Part shown: positions 38,170 through 48,800 of the stretch, piece by piece
Layout: every line of letters begins with the position of its first letter
Numbering within the stretch: the first letter of the stretch is position 1
The notes under the pieces: model-generated
The model's input: the letters and a program-made list of their open reading frames with translations, nothing else
The model's database searches: none
Told to the model about the DNA's origin: nothing
Source of the DNA: Neelides folsomi
Lineage: Eukaryota > Arthropoda > Collembola > Neelipleona > Neelidae
Assembly (NCBI GenBank): GCA_034687125.1
Contig: JAQGBZ010000018.1
Coordinates: forward strand, 186,001-250,000
Direction: 5' to 3'
DNA: 64,000 nucleotides
Position numbers and translations under genes: made by a program

Positions 38170-38699
38170 ATGGATCCTCATATTATAAGTTTAATTTTCC
38201 TTCTTTCCTCAATTTTATCTTGCTTCATCAAGTCGGTTAATTCAGCTCCCACAGCTGGGAGCTCCAACGGAGTGGCTGTGGACGTCAGGACTATTCAGCT
38301 CTTCAAACACTCCAACTTTGAAGGTGGGTGTTCTACATAGAAAAAGCAATAAATGGAATGAGAACTCTCAGGGTCTCATGTTTGTAAAGTCCTCATTAAG
38401 AATTTAATTACCTTGCAGGACCGAAAGTCACAGTGATGCCTGGGGCCGAGTGCATGAATTTCGCTGGTCAGCTCAATGATTACTTTTCCTCTATTGAAAC
38501 GAGTGGACAATGTGTGGAGCTTTGCAGCGAAGTCAATTGTGGAGGGAGATGCGAGACATTTGGGGCCGAAACAAAAGAGAGACATAGAGACTTCGCCACT
38601 ATCGACTTCAACGACATTGCTTCCTCCTTGCGAATCTGCTCAAGAAATACATCGGGTGAAAGGACACCAAATGTGACAAATGCTCAAAGTCCATCTTGA
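38170..38699 (+). CDS. Secreted beta/gamma-crystallin-domain protein with two calcium motifs (paralogue 2)
   Basis: Exons 38170-38323 and 38419-38699 join in phase 1 to give 144 residues. A signal peptide (ISLIFLLSSILSCFI, cut near VNSA) precedes one crystallin-like domain. The domain begins IQLFKHSNFEGG, a Greek-key F-x6-G start, and contains two copies of the N-D-x-x-S-S calcium clamp known from beta/gamma-crystallins (LNDYFSSIE and FNDIASSLR). It has six cysteines after the signal peptide, with the NCGGRC block. Its intron falls at the same place and phase as the last intron of the gene at 2916-3715, and cysteine spacing agrees, so the two are paralogues. A short Ser/Thr/Asn-rich tail follows. 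The role is unknown; calcium-stabilised secretion is inferred from the motifs. Confidence 0.85.
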
Positions 38700-38841
38700 T
38701 CAATATGCTAGTCTGTATAAAATGTATAATTATAATATTACGTTGCTAAAAACCTGTACATCTCTTTGTATATAATCCTCGAGTACAAATGAACGTTTAA
38801 CTTTAAGTAAATCGACTGAAATTGGAAGTGAAAGTGAATAT

Positions 38842-38847
38842 AATAAA
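38842..38847 (+). terminator. Poly(A) signal of the second crystallin-like gene
   Basis: AATAAA lies about 145 bp after the stop codon, and a second AATAAA follows near 38859. Either could be used. Confidence 0.5.
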
Positions 38848-38863
38848 TATTAGTAAAAATAAA

Positions 38864-39498
38864 ATGAGAAGTTTTTCAAAAGCTGCACATTCATAATTTC
38901 CTCAATTCGTAGATTTTTCGCTCATTTTTAGATTGATTAGCGTTGAGTGGAAGATCGATGACATGATTCCTCTGTTTTCATTTTTAGGTTGTGAAGAGAG
39001 TGTCTATTAGGAATTGATATATGTTCATGTCTTCCACATAACTTTCAATATTCAAAAATTTTTCCTACGCAAATCTTCAATATATCAGATACATACTTAC
39101 CTAAAGCTAAATTATGCATATTGCAAAATTGCAATTGTATAGGTATGGTGCATACATAATATATCGTTAACTTGATACTTTTAGTATTTTTCATAAGTAT
39201 TGTTTCTAAAATATTTATATCCTTTGTACTCATAGTATGTCTTTCCTATCAGCTTAAAAACGTACAAGACGAAATAAAGCATTAAAAAGTTAATTAATTA
39301 AATTATAAAAAACTTGTTGTTCTTATTTATGTATGTAAGGAATAGTTTTCAATTGAACGTGTTTTCAGGCAATAAATTGAAAGAATAATGACATGTCCTC
39401 AAAAGCAATATTATAGAGAATTCCACCTTAAATAGCATTTCAGCGTTTATGTATTTAAACATGATAGATTTTGTAATGAACATATCAGGTGCGCAATA
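38864..39498. other. AT-rich intergenic, nothing recognised
   Basis: This AT-rich spacer lies between the crystallin-like gene and the inverted-repeat transposon. It contains no supported feature. Confidence 0.6.
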
Positions 39499-39500
39499 TA

Positions 39501-40087
39501 CAAGGTGGGTCAGACTTAACTGGTTGTTTATTTAAATAAATAATAACTTTTATATGACTAATGATTAAAATCTTTTGAAGTGGGGGATCGATTGATATTA
39601 TAAGATATTACTATTTAACAAACTATAAGCTGATTTACTTAAATCATTAATATACGACAGACACTTTCTTAAGAGTATTATTTCTATTCTCGTTTCTCGG
39701 GGAAGAGGCCGGAGGGAGGGATAAGGCGGGAGGCTGGCCACGATGCGGCGTGTTTTGCTTAAAACAAAAGCTACATACTTCATTGTGGCAGTGTTCTTTT
39801 CTCTGGATTACTCCTCAAATATCTATAAACTTTTAGTCTAGACGAGGCGGCGATGATTTGCCATATAAAATGTAAATAATGAAAACGAGAGGAAAAGAAA
39901 CGAAGGAAATATTTTTCTTGAGAAAGTGCTTGTCGTTTATTAATGGTATAAGCAATTCAGCTTATAGTTTGTTAAATAGTAATGTCTTATAATCTCAATC
40001 GATCCCCTACTTCAAAAGATTTTAATCATTAGTCATAAAATTTATTATTAATTTAAATAAATAACGAGTTAAGTATGACCCACCTTG
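39501..40087. mobile_element. 587-bp Tc1/mariner-type MITE with long inverted repeats
   Basis: The element starts CAAGGTGGGTCAGACTTAAC and ends with its near reverse complement (...GTTAAGTATGACCCACCTTG). It is flanked by TA on both sides (39499-39500 and 40088-40089), the target duplication of Tc1/mariner elements. Inverted repeats extend about 190-200 bp inward on each side (about 39501-39696 and 39897-40087) with moderate divergence. The centre of about 200 bp includes a GC-richer patch (about 39710-39755) and codes for nothing recognisable. It is therefore a non-autonomous element of moderate age. The family name is inferred from the TA duplication and structure only. Confidence 0.85.
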
Positions 40088-40089
40088 TA

Positions 40090-42939
40090 AATGAAGAGTC
40101 GGTCATCCAGTTGATAGAAATTTTCAAAATTGTCTAAAAGTAATTGTGTGTATCTACAACTTCTTAAAAGATTAGATTGATTGGTGTAGTCCGTGTAGAC
40201 TCGATCTCTTAAAAATTGAGATTTGCATAATATGTAAAATCCCTTTTCTTAATTTCTTAATTGACGTTTTTCCTTTAGTTAGACTTCTTAATTTTCGAGT
40301 TTGGTATGTGATTATTAACTAACTGTAAAATACCTTTCAACTACCATTTGCCGATCATGCCTTTGGGTACACTCGTATTATAGTAAAGATTTATAGAATA
40401 GTATCAGTAATACGCAATATAAGGTACATAATCCAAATCCAACTAATGTCATTATTTGCATAATTAATCCTCTTTAACAAAGAATACCCAGTAATGCATT
40501 AGAACAATAATGTATCTCATAATGTAATAATTACAAAGCAATTCACAAAAAACATTCCTAATCCAATACTAATCGAACCTGTATACATCATACCAAATAA
40601 ACATAATGTACCTAGGTATACATATTCTTGAAAATTATATTAGCTCATTTCAATTCCTTACAAAATTATTAGGTTGATGTAAGGCATTTTTAAAAACTAT
40701 CAATTTAATTTAATTTTGGAAACAATTAAATTAACCTATTCGATTTAAATGGGCCAATATTGGCCTAAGTGGTAGGCCCCGCACCTTGTAATGCGGCGGC
40801 CACTTCAGAAAAAAACATACAACCTATTAGATTTTCGATTATTATGTTAATTTGATAAATCTTTGATATATTGTACAGATACTTAATGTAGTATTTATTA
40901 ATATTATTTAAGATGTTTTGATGAATAAATCCAATATTTTTTTAAAAATCTTTAATTTTCAACATTACATATAGGATAAACTACTACTTTTCAACATTAA
41001 CTAAAACATCTTGTTTCTTGATATATATGAAAAAAGTACAAACGCAATGTAATAACTAGTGTATAGGGTTTATAATGGGTTTGATTTTTACCAAATTTTA
41101 AGTAAAATATATATATGTATATCATAAAAAATAATGCAAATCCAACGGACATCATTTGAATTTCATTCATTAACTTTTTGATTGTTTTTTATGATTTCAC
41201 GTTTTTTAACATTTTTGTGGTTTCACATTTGGTAGAACTTTTGTTATCAATTAAAGGAAATCCGTTTTTCATAATATTTTACAGATAATGCGGACCACAT
41301 GGTTGAATCTTTGAAATGGTAGGGAAAGGCGAGCTTGAGTAATTATTTAAGCCTTAATGAAAAACAATTAAATAAAAAGCCACATTCATTATCATACATT
41401 CTCATAAAGCAGACTTTTTCTGATATATCTGAAAACATGAAGTAAAACTTTTGTAAAATAAATACTTATAAAATTTATGTGTTATTATCTGATATAATAA
41501 GTGATATGAATTCAAGTAATATTCACTTTTTACGATATGTAATAATGTAGAGCATAATGTAGTCTATAGTTTAAATAAATAGTGAATATAAACAAATCCA
41601 AAGTCTTCATTTACTAATTTATCACATTGATACAATTAAGACCTCCTGTAACTTCTGTCATTGCTTCAAAGCTGAAGAAACCCCAGAAGAGATCCCAATT
41701 AGTCGGGAACGAAGGACTTTGACTTTCCAAGAAAAACCGGCTCTTTTCCATCAAAGCTCCCCTTCTGTGGTTTCTCTCTTGACGGAAGTAATGATAAAGA
41801 ATCTCATTATTTCGACTACTGCAGCAATTCACAATCCTTTTGCTCAATTACTCACACGTCTTAATTGTGACGACAATTCTATACGAAATAGTAATTAGCG
41901 AATCTAGAACTTATCTGTTATTGGTTTGCAAGCGCATCAGCAAAATTTTAATTACTGCTTGAATGTTATGTGTATACCTACCTGCATAGAAAACAATGTC
42001 TAGTTATTTCGTTGATAAGTAGAAATATAGCACAATTTTCCATAATAATCAAAGTTTCGGAAGAGAGGAATGTTGATGTTAAAAGAGTCATTATAATTGA
42101 GAATACCTCAACATTTTTAAACTTACATTTAATTGTAAAAAAGCGATCTTCATTCCATTCGATGATCATACCCGTATATTTCTTCGTCGGCATGCCAGAA
42201 AAGTGTAGAGAAAATTTATATTGCACACACCGAGATCATATTGCATACATATCCGCATGCAAGTTATTGTAAGGTGTAGTGTAAAGATCAAAGTTGCATG
42301 TACCGGCTTTCATAAAACCCGTTTGCACTACATATTATGTTAGGTTAGTTAAGTTGCAATGAGACTGAGAAGGCGTAAGCAGCAAGACATTTACATGTAC
42401 TGATCCATCACATCAAATTCAATTTACATTATAGTTAAATGTAAAGGCTTATTTCTTAATATAAATAAATAATGTTAAATATTACTCACATGGTATAGTA
42501 TAATAAAATATGGATTATCATTTTCGTATTATAGAGTACTATGTATTACCATACAAGAATATTACTTATTTAATTAAACAGCTTAATTCAGTTATAGATT
42601 TATTTCTTGATATGAGTTTAAATAATTTGTTACTAAAAATAACTTACAAGGGAAGTATTCATGCAAGCTAGGTCCGAATTGACTGAAAATTTGCCACGAT
42701 GCTTATAAGGGCATTTCAAAACTTAGTACATTTATTTACCATTATGTAAACACATATTTATAATTCTGTAGTACATATCGAAGGAAGAAATAATATTAGG
42801 TAATGCACAATATTTAGTATAACAAATTACTTAAAGTTTATTGTACAAATACATATAGCAATTAAAGCTTGAGTTTAAAATTCATAAATATTATAATATA
42901 GAGTAAATGGCACAATTAATCGATTTAATAATACCTATG
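40090..42939. other. AT-rich intergenic with a tRNA-like scrap
   Basis: This is long AT-rich spacer. Open frames at 41614-41847 (minus) and around 41970-42270 (both strands) have no recognisable domain, no ATG-led start of good quality and no splice partners, so I do not call genes. A tRNA-like fragment is at 40751-40806. Confidence 0.5.
40751..40806 (+). repeat. tRNA-like fragment, perhaps a degraded SINE head
   Basis: TGGCCTAAGTGGTAGG resembles a tRNA A box. It is followed by an anticodon-arm-like hairpin (CCGCA ... TGCGG) around CTTGTAA, the loop of a tRNA-Thr(TGT). The loop is one base too long and there is no B box downstream, so it is not a working tRNA. A tRNA-derived SINE head or decayed tRNA copy fits. 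Confidence 0.3.
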
Positions 42940-43065
42940 CTATGTGAGGTTTAGGAGCTTCCTCTTGGCCTTCCCCTTCCCTTTGAAACCCCTAGCGACA
43001 CCTTTCGGGCAAGGGGATGCAGGAGTGGGAGTCTCAAAAAGCAAGAAGACTCTTCTTGATTGCAT
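42940..43065 (-). pseudogene. Coding-like fragment with Lys-rich tail (minus copy)
   Basis: This 41-codon frame starts MQSRRVFLLFETPTPASPCP and ends GFKGKGKAKRKLLNLT before a stop. The frame is open further upstream to a possible 3' splice site near 43113. Its last third resembles, in inverted orientation, the segment 43801-43884 (AAGGCCAAGAGGAA followed by TCCTAAACCTC in both). I do not recognise the protein. It may be the terminal exon of a decayed or lineage-specific gene. Confidence 0.25.
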
Positions 43066-43478
43066 AGGATTCAAGGAAATGAGATTTCCTTCCACTTGAC
43101 TAGAATTTCAAACATTCCCACTTGATTTTTCACAACTCATTGATTTTGGTTATTCACCTACTTAATCATTTTAATGTATAAATTTTTCAGAATTTTGCCA
43201 ATACGTATATGAAACAGTAGAATAAGAAGCAATTTATTTTGTGTTTTCATTAAAATTCATCAGGGAAAAATTTAACATCATTAACGAATTTATAATTTAA
43301 GAATTTAAATTAAAAATTCGTCCTAACTATTATAGTATTAAAACAGTAGAATATAAAGTAATATTTTGTTTTCATAAAAATGTAGTTTTATCGAACAATT
43401 TATTTAAATTAAAATATAACATAATACAAAATCAAAATACAATCTATTTAGTAAAAATTATAATTGCAGATATTTATA

Positions 43479-43571
43479 ATGCCTGGTTATTCATACACTG
43501 CTGTTGACGATTTAAACATTCTTAAAGAAGTGGCAGCAAAAATTCTAAATACTTTTTACAATTCAAATTAA
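43479..43571 (+). CDS. Short unrecognised frame, 30 codons
   Basis: A possible splice acceptor (TAATTGCAG) is followed nine bases later by an ATG and a 30-residue frame starting MPGYSYTAVDDLNILKEVAA and then a stop. The composition is protein-like in an otherwise AT-rich region. It could be a small gene, a first exon, or chance; no partner exon could be joined with confidence. Confidence 0.2.
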   Translation: MPGYSYTAVDDLNILKEVAAKILNTFYNSN

Positions 43572-43800
43572 TAACAATATTTAATTACTTGACATAAAAT
43601 AAAACATTACAATTGTTTAAATTATTCGAAATAAGTTACTTTATATTCCTCTATAATTTCAGGTTTATCTTTATAATAAAAAAACCCTTAATATAAATTG
43701 TTTGGAAAATCCCCCAAAAGTGCGCATTATATAGTGTATACTAAACTCAAGAGCAAGACAATGCAGTTCCTAAAAGAACTTCATAAGATTTCTCTTCCCA

Positions 43801-43884
43801 GTTCCCTTGCCCTTCTACGTCATCAAGGGGAAGCTCAAGCCGAAGGCCAAGAGGAAAATCCTAAACCTCCCTATTATTATGTAG
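43801..43884 (+). pseudogene. Coding-like fragment with Lys-rich tail (plus copy)
   Basis: After a good splice acceptor (TTTCTCTTCCCAG) a frame reads VPLPFYVIKGKLKPKAKRK and then ILNLPIIM before a stop. The lysine-rich tail mirrors the minus-strand frame at 42940-43065. The pair could be inverted duplicate terminal exons. No protein family is recognised. Confidence 0.25.
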
Positions 43885-43981
43885 AATGCATTTTTCTTCA
43901 ATCGTGAATAATACCTACTATGTATAATAAGGTATCTTGTTATAGTTGTACACAAATGTTATAGGAACAGGGAATAATTAG

Positions 43982-44614
43982 CTAAAAAGTCTGATGTGTT
44001 GGATTCATTGATGTTGCCTTATGAGAACGAGAATGCTGATTAAGTGCACTTTTATCTCGGAATTTTTTTGGACACTTTAGACAAGAATAAGGCAATTCTC
44101 CAGTATGAGTTCCTATAAAAAAAGTTAAGCATTCCATTAAATGTATATTATTGTTTTAATTTTTCTTTAAAATAATTTGTAATGTACATATTTGTATGAT
44201 CATAACTTACTTAAATGTTTAATTAGGTAATCTCTGCAACCAAAGAGTCTTCCACATTCGTTGCATTCTTGTGATTTGGGTAGATGAATCCGTCTTCTAT
44301 GTCTGTTTAATGTTGCCCTTTGGGTGAACCCTTGTCCACACTCATCACATATAAATGGTCTATCACCTTCAAAAAAAATTAATCAAATAAATAGTTTTAT
44401 TTTAAAGATATGAGGTAAGTTTAATGTTTATCGCTTTACTTTTTACTTCCAGTATTCTATGTCCCAATTCGCTCACTTCAATTTGCAAGGGAATCGAAGT
44501 GTGCAAATCTAATGCTTCGTCGTCTTCATCTTTCATTAGCACATGCGGGTCTATTTCGATTGATATGGGTTCCGGCTGTTCAGCATCCGTCTCTGACTCC
44601 GAGTTATTTGGCAT
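43982..44614 (-). CDS. Small C2H2 zinc-finger protein, three fingers
   Basis: Exons 44614-44440, 44366-44211 and 44112-43982 join in phase 1 at both junctions to give 153 residues. The first 60 residues are acidic (SESETDAEQPEP, MKDEDDEALDLH). Finger 1 is C-x2-C-x12-H-x4-H (CDECGQGF...). Finger 2 (CNECGRLF...) is split by an intron just after its first histidine and is joined to finger 3 by the classical HTGE linker; finger 3 is CLKCPKKF...HSRSH. A 13-residue tail ends in HQTF. Such proteins normally bind DNA in the nucleus. I cannot assign an orthologue. It is divergent from SHPRH, about 1.2 kb away. Confidence 0.85.
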
Positions 44615-45835
44615 TATAATAAATGAAGTTATTTGCTATACTTAAACGAACTTTGATTTAAATAATTTACAATGATTTACAAGAACATTAGTCAGGAGTT
44701 TAATATCTTCTAACTTTGAATGAATATCTTCTAATTTTATCTCATTAAATTTAAACGTTAAAACGGTCCGCTCCATAAAAGTAAGTCAAATGCTATGAAA
44801 AATTGATATTGGACGATACACTTTTGATAAATTCGGCTATGGAGTTTATGATTAATGGTATTCCTTTCTTAAATTAAAAAAATATTTTTATATAGGTATG
44901 CTTATTAACATTAATAGAAAATTGAACTAGAGTCTAATTAATCGTGATTAGAATAATAATTAAATATAAAGTTTATTTTATGTATGAACATATGACTGAC
45001 ATTAACAGAGAAAAACTTGACAGCGTGAATAGGACATTACACTTAAAAATTAGAATAAAATATACAAACAAGTATATTATATAATACAATATATTTATTT
45101 ATAATGTTTAGTGATTAGTATGAATAATATAACAAGGCGATCTGCAATTCTATTCACTCTTGATTAAAATTATAACTTTATAACCAAATATGTGATAACC
45201 ACAATTACTAGTTGACTTCACACAGATTGCAAACTGTGATTATTTTAAAGAGCAATCAATTGATTTCTTCAGAAAGGAAAGCCAAACAGATATTCTTATT
45301 GAAGAAATCATATGAGAATGAGAGAAAATAAATTGATCACCTGCACTTGCACCTGAACTCTGCACCATTTCTGCATAGAGATCTATTGTGGACAATAATA
45401 TGTGTATACTTGTTATTTCAAAGTCTTATATTTCCCTTTTTAGATAGACGCTATATGCTTTCAATTTGGAAACAAATTGAATTGGCTCAAAGTTGAGGGG
45501 ATATTAAAATAATTATTCGGAATGCAAACGATTCATTCTTGACTTCATTTCTGATTAGAAGGAAGAGGTAAGTAAAAATGAAAATAGAATTAATTATTAA
45601 ATAATTTCTAATAAACATTGTGAAAGGTGAATAGTGAAGATTCGCTCACAGGGTCAAATTGCTTCGACGTACACTTATTTCAATTAAAATGTTAAAAATA
45701 ATTTATAGTAAAGCAACTCATTCAATTTCAATTGATGAGCATACTAATCTTATAATTTTTATTATAGATATTATATATTACCTAATGTAAAGCGAAAAGT
45801 TAATGTTAATTAACCATTTATTTCAGGTGTTAAAA
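44615..45835. promoter_or_regulatory. Divergent intergenic interval between the zinc-finger gene and SHPRH
   Basis: This AT-rich stretch of 1.2 kb must contain both promoters. A splice acceptor (TTTATTTCAG) ends at 45826, ten bases before the SHPRH ATG, which implies at least one noncoding 5' exon for SHPRH within this interval. I see no clear TATA box. Confidence 0.4.
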
Positions 45836-48800
45836 ATGACGCATCCACTTGATTCTGCATTCGAAATAGATTCTGATTTAGACGCCGATATATATGAAAC
45901 GTTACCACTTAGCAGTGATGAGGACATCTTGAGCGATATTGCGGTTCGTCAAACGCCTCAACAACCTGAACCGTCCTGTAGCAACGCCACTCGACAAAAC
46001 GATATTAGGGTTAGAAATGCCAATTCTAATGAAAATGATTCAATTGAATTAGAAAACAATTTGATGGAAGATGACGATTTGCTAAGCATAAGCGATCATG
46101 AAGAAAATCTAAACGATTCCCAAAATTCTGAGGTATCAGAATCTAATTCCAGTGAAGACGATTCTGATTCATCTGATCCAGACTTTACAATCAACGATAA
46201 TGTACAAAATGTTGATGGCCCTCATCGCATAAAGGGGAGAGATCGAAGGGCAAGAGAAAACTTTTACTCATATTTAAACTCTGATATCGAAAAAAATATA
46301 CAAAAGGAGTTCAAAAAGTTTAATGCGAAAAAAAGAAAGGGAAGGCGAAAGTAAGTTGAGATTTCAAATTTACATACGAGCAATACCGATATTTCGATAT
46401 ATTATATGTAATTGATTTCGTAATTATCTAAGCATATAATTATATATCATTGTTTTTATTTAAGGAAAAAAAGCGCTATTGCGAAGCCCAAACCGAAGAA
46501 ACGTCGTAAGCTTGCAATTCTCAAGCCCAAATTGTTCCAGAATCATATTTCTGATAATGGAAATTTCAATGATTTCAAACTCGCAATTAAAGATTGCTTG
46601 TCAATACCAATTTCTCTCGGGTCTGAGGCTGAAAAGATCGAAGAAGGGAATTTGAATTACTTACTTGGACAATTTTCTGTTGAAATTGACCAAGATTTAT
46701 TTAGCTTTGATTTCAATTCAATTGCGGATTATTTTCCGGGCATATCCACTTTTAAGTTGTTTATCAGCGATTGTCATCTGATTAATTCATGGGTGGATTT
46801 GGAGACGAAAAAAGATTTGAGTGAGGAAGAATCCGCTCTTCTGCCACTTCCACCAAAAACGAAGAAAGCAGATGTAAAAAGAAGAAAGATTTTCTTCACG
46901 GAAGTTAAACATTTTTTTTATATTTGTAAAATTTCTGCTGAAATTTTTAGAATCATAAGAGGTGATTATTTTAAACATAATTTACATATTTTTATATAAT
47001 TTAAATTGGGTATATGTATAATTTAATACGTATAAGTACAGATCTCAATAACTCAATACATATTTGTTTTTTTAACCCATACATTTATTTTTATCGTATC
47101 TTATTGTAGGTCTCAAAAACTCCCAAATTTTCATGACCAGATTTGTTTCATTTGATGAATCCACAAAGCTCATGTCTTTTAACGTTTTTCTTCGAGACAA
47201 AAGTGTGGCGCAATCAATGGAAGATATTTCCATTCCATCAAGATCCAATGAAGTAAAATCTACTTTCAACCACTTTCTACAAATTGAGCCAACAACTTAT
47301 ACTCAAGGTTAGTTTTAGACAAATTTAATTTAATTTGATTTCATTATTTTTACAATTTATATCTACATTCTTTATTAAATTACAAATTTTATATTATTTT
47401 AATTATAATATATTTTAGCATCCTGCATTGATTTGGATTCAGACCTTGTTGAAGAGAATAAGCGGAAAGGGAAAGAAGATATCGCTTGGTTTTATGGGCA
47501 GATTAAAAAATATCACGACCGTGAATTTTTGCCAAACGCTAAACAATTACAACCCAAAGGTCTTGTTCCAATACTACGGGATTACCAGAAAAGAGCTGTT
47601 CGTTGGATGCTATACAGAGAAAATTCTCTTGAAATTTTGCCATCTTCAGAGAAAATGAATTTGAACGAAGCATTCCTTCAGATCATGTACACTCCAATTC
47701 ATCTTCAAACTGAAAACGGAGAAATGTGCAATTTATTCTTCAATCCATTTTTCAACTATGTGAGTAAATGCCGACTTGATCTTCCTTCCTTACCAACTGG
47801 TGGAATTCTCGCTGATGAAATGGGATTGGGGAAAACCGTTGAAGTTTTGTCTTTGATTCTTCTGAATCAACGTCCTGGATTTTCTCATTGTGAGTTCATT
47901 GACGAAGATGACTTTTTTATGGAAATTGAAGAACAAGAAGATGTTACTTTAAAAATTAAAAAGGAAGAATATCTATCAAATGGCGACAGCGATGAGAGCG
48001 ATGAAGAATATGTACCTGAAAAAGAAATGAGAAAAAGGAAAAGTTCTGTCAGCTCTGGCGAAGAGGCTTATATTTCTCCGAGGAAAAGAAGCAAAAGATC
48101 CTCTTCTCCCTGCGAATTTTTTGTTGGACGTAAAGATTCAGAAGAGAAACCAACCATTCGAACAAGAGCGAAAAGCAATGGGAAAGGACGAGGGAAAAAA
48201 GTTTCATTCCATTTGGACGGAGGTGATGATAGCGATTCCAACGAAGATGCTCCAGTTTTGTTTGAAATGTTGGAACCAGTTGCAAAGAGACGAAGGAAAG
48301 CAGCAGCTCCTAAGAAAAAAGAAGGGAATCAAAGCACTAATGTTCTCTTTATTCCGAAAGAAATAATTCCAATTGAAACGAATGAAATCAAAGTCGAAGC
48401 TGTTCCCTCAACCTCAACCAATTCAGTTGAATTGTCTTCAGAGATGCTCATAAGATCTCTTAAAGGGAAAACATCCGCAAAAAAACCTCCACAAAAGAGA
48501 CAAACGAAGCCTAAGGGCGCTGCGAAAAAAACACCAGCCAAAAGAACTAATAAAAAGAAAGAAACAACCAAAGCCAAAGCAGAAGTCATTGCAAATGCAA
48601 ATAGAACAAATGGTAATGCTAAAGGGCCCAAAAAGCCTACAAGAAAGAAGGAAGAACCCGAATATGATCAAAATGGAAAGAGAATTACAATGTTTGACAG
48701 AGTTAAAGCAGGAATTTATGATGCAGCTTTGAGCGAATACTCAGCGGCAGGGCACGAGGGAATAAAATTTCACGGAGAATTTTTCAACACTGAATTGCAA

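Noticed and set aside
41614-41847. 77-codon minus-strand frame in the AT-rich spacer
   Set aside because: It has a non-ATG start, no recognisable motif and no splice partners. The short stretch is somewhat GC-richer but cannot be supported as a gene.
48329-48631. Hydrophobic antisense frames within SHPRH exon 4
   Set aside because: They are antisense shadows of the Lys-rich coding stretch.
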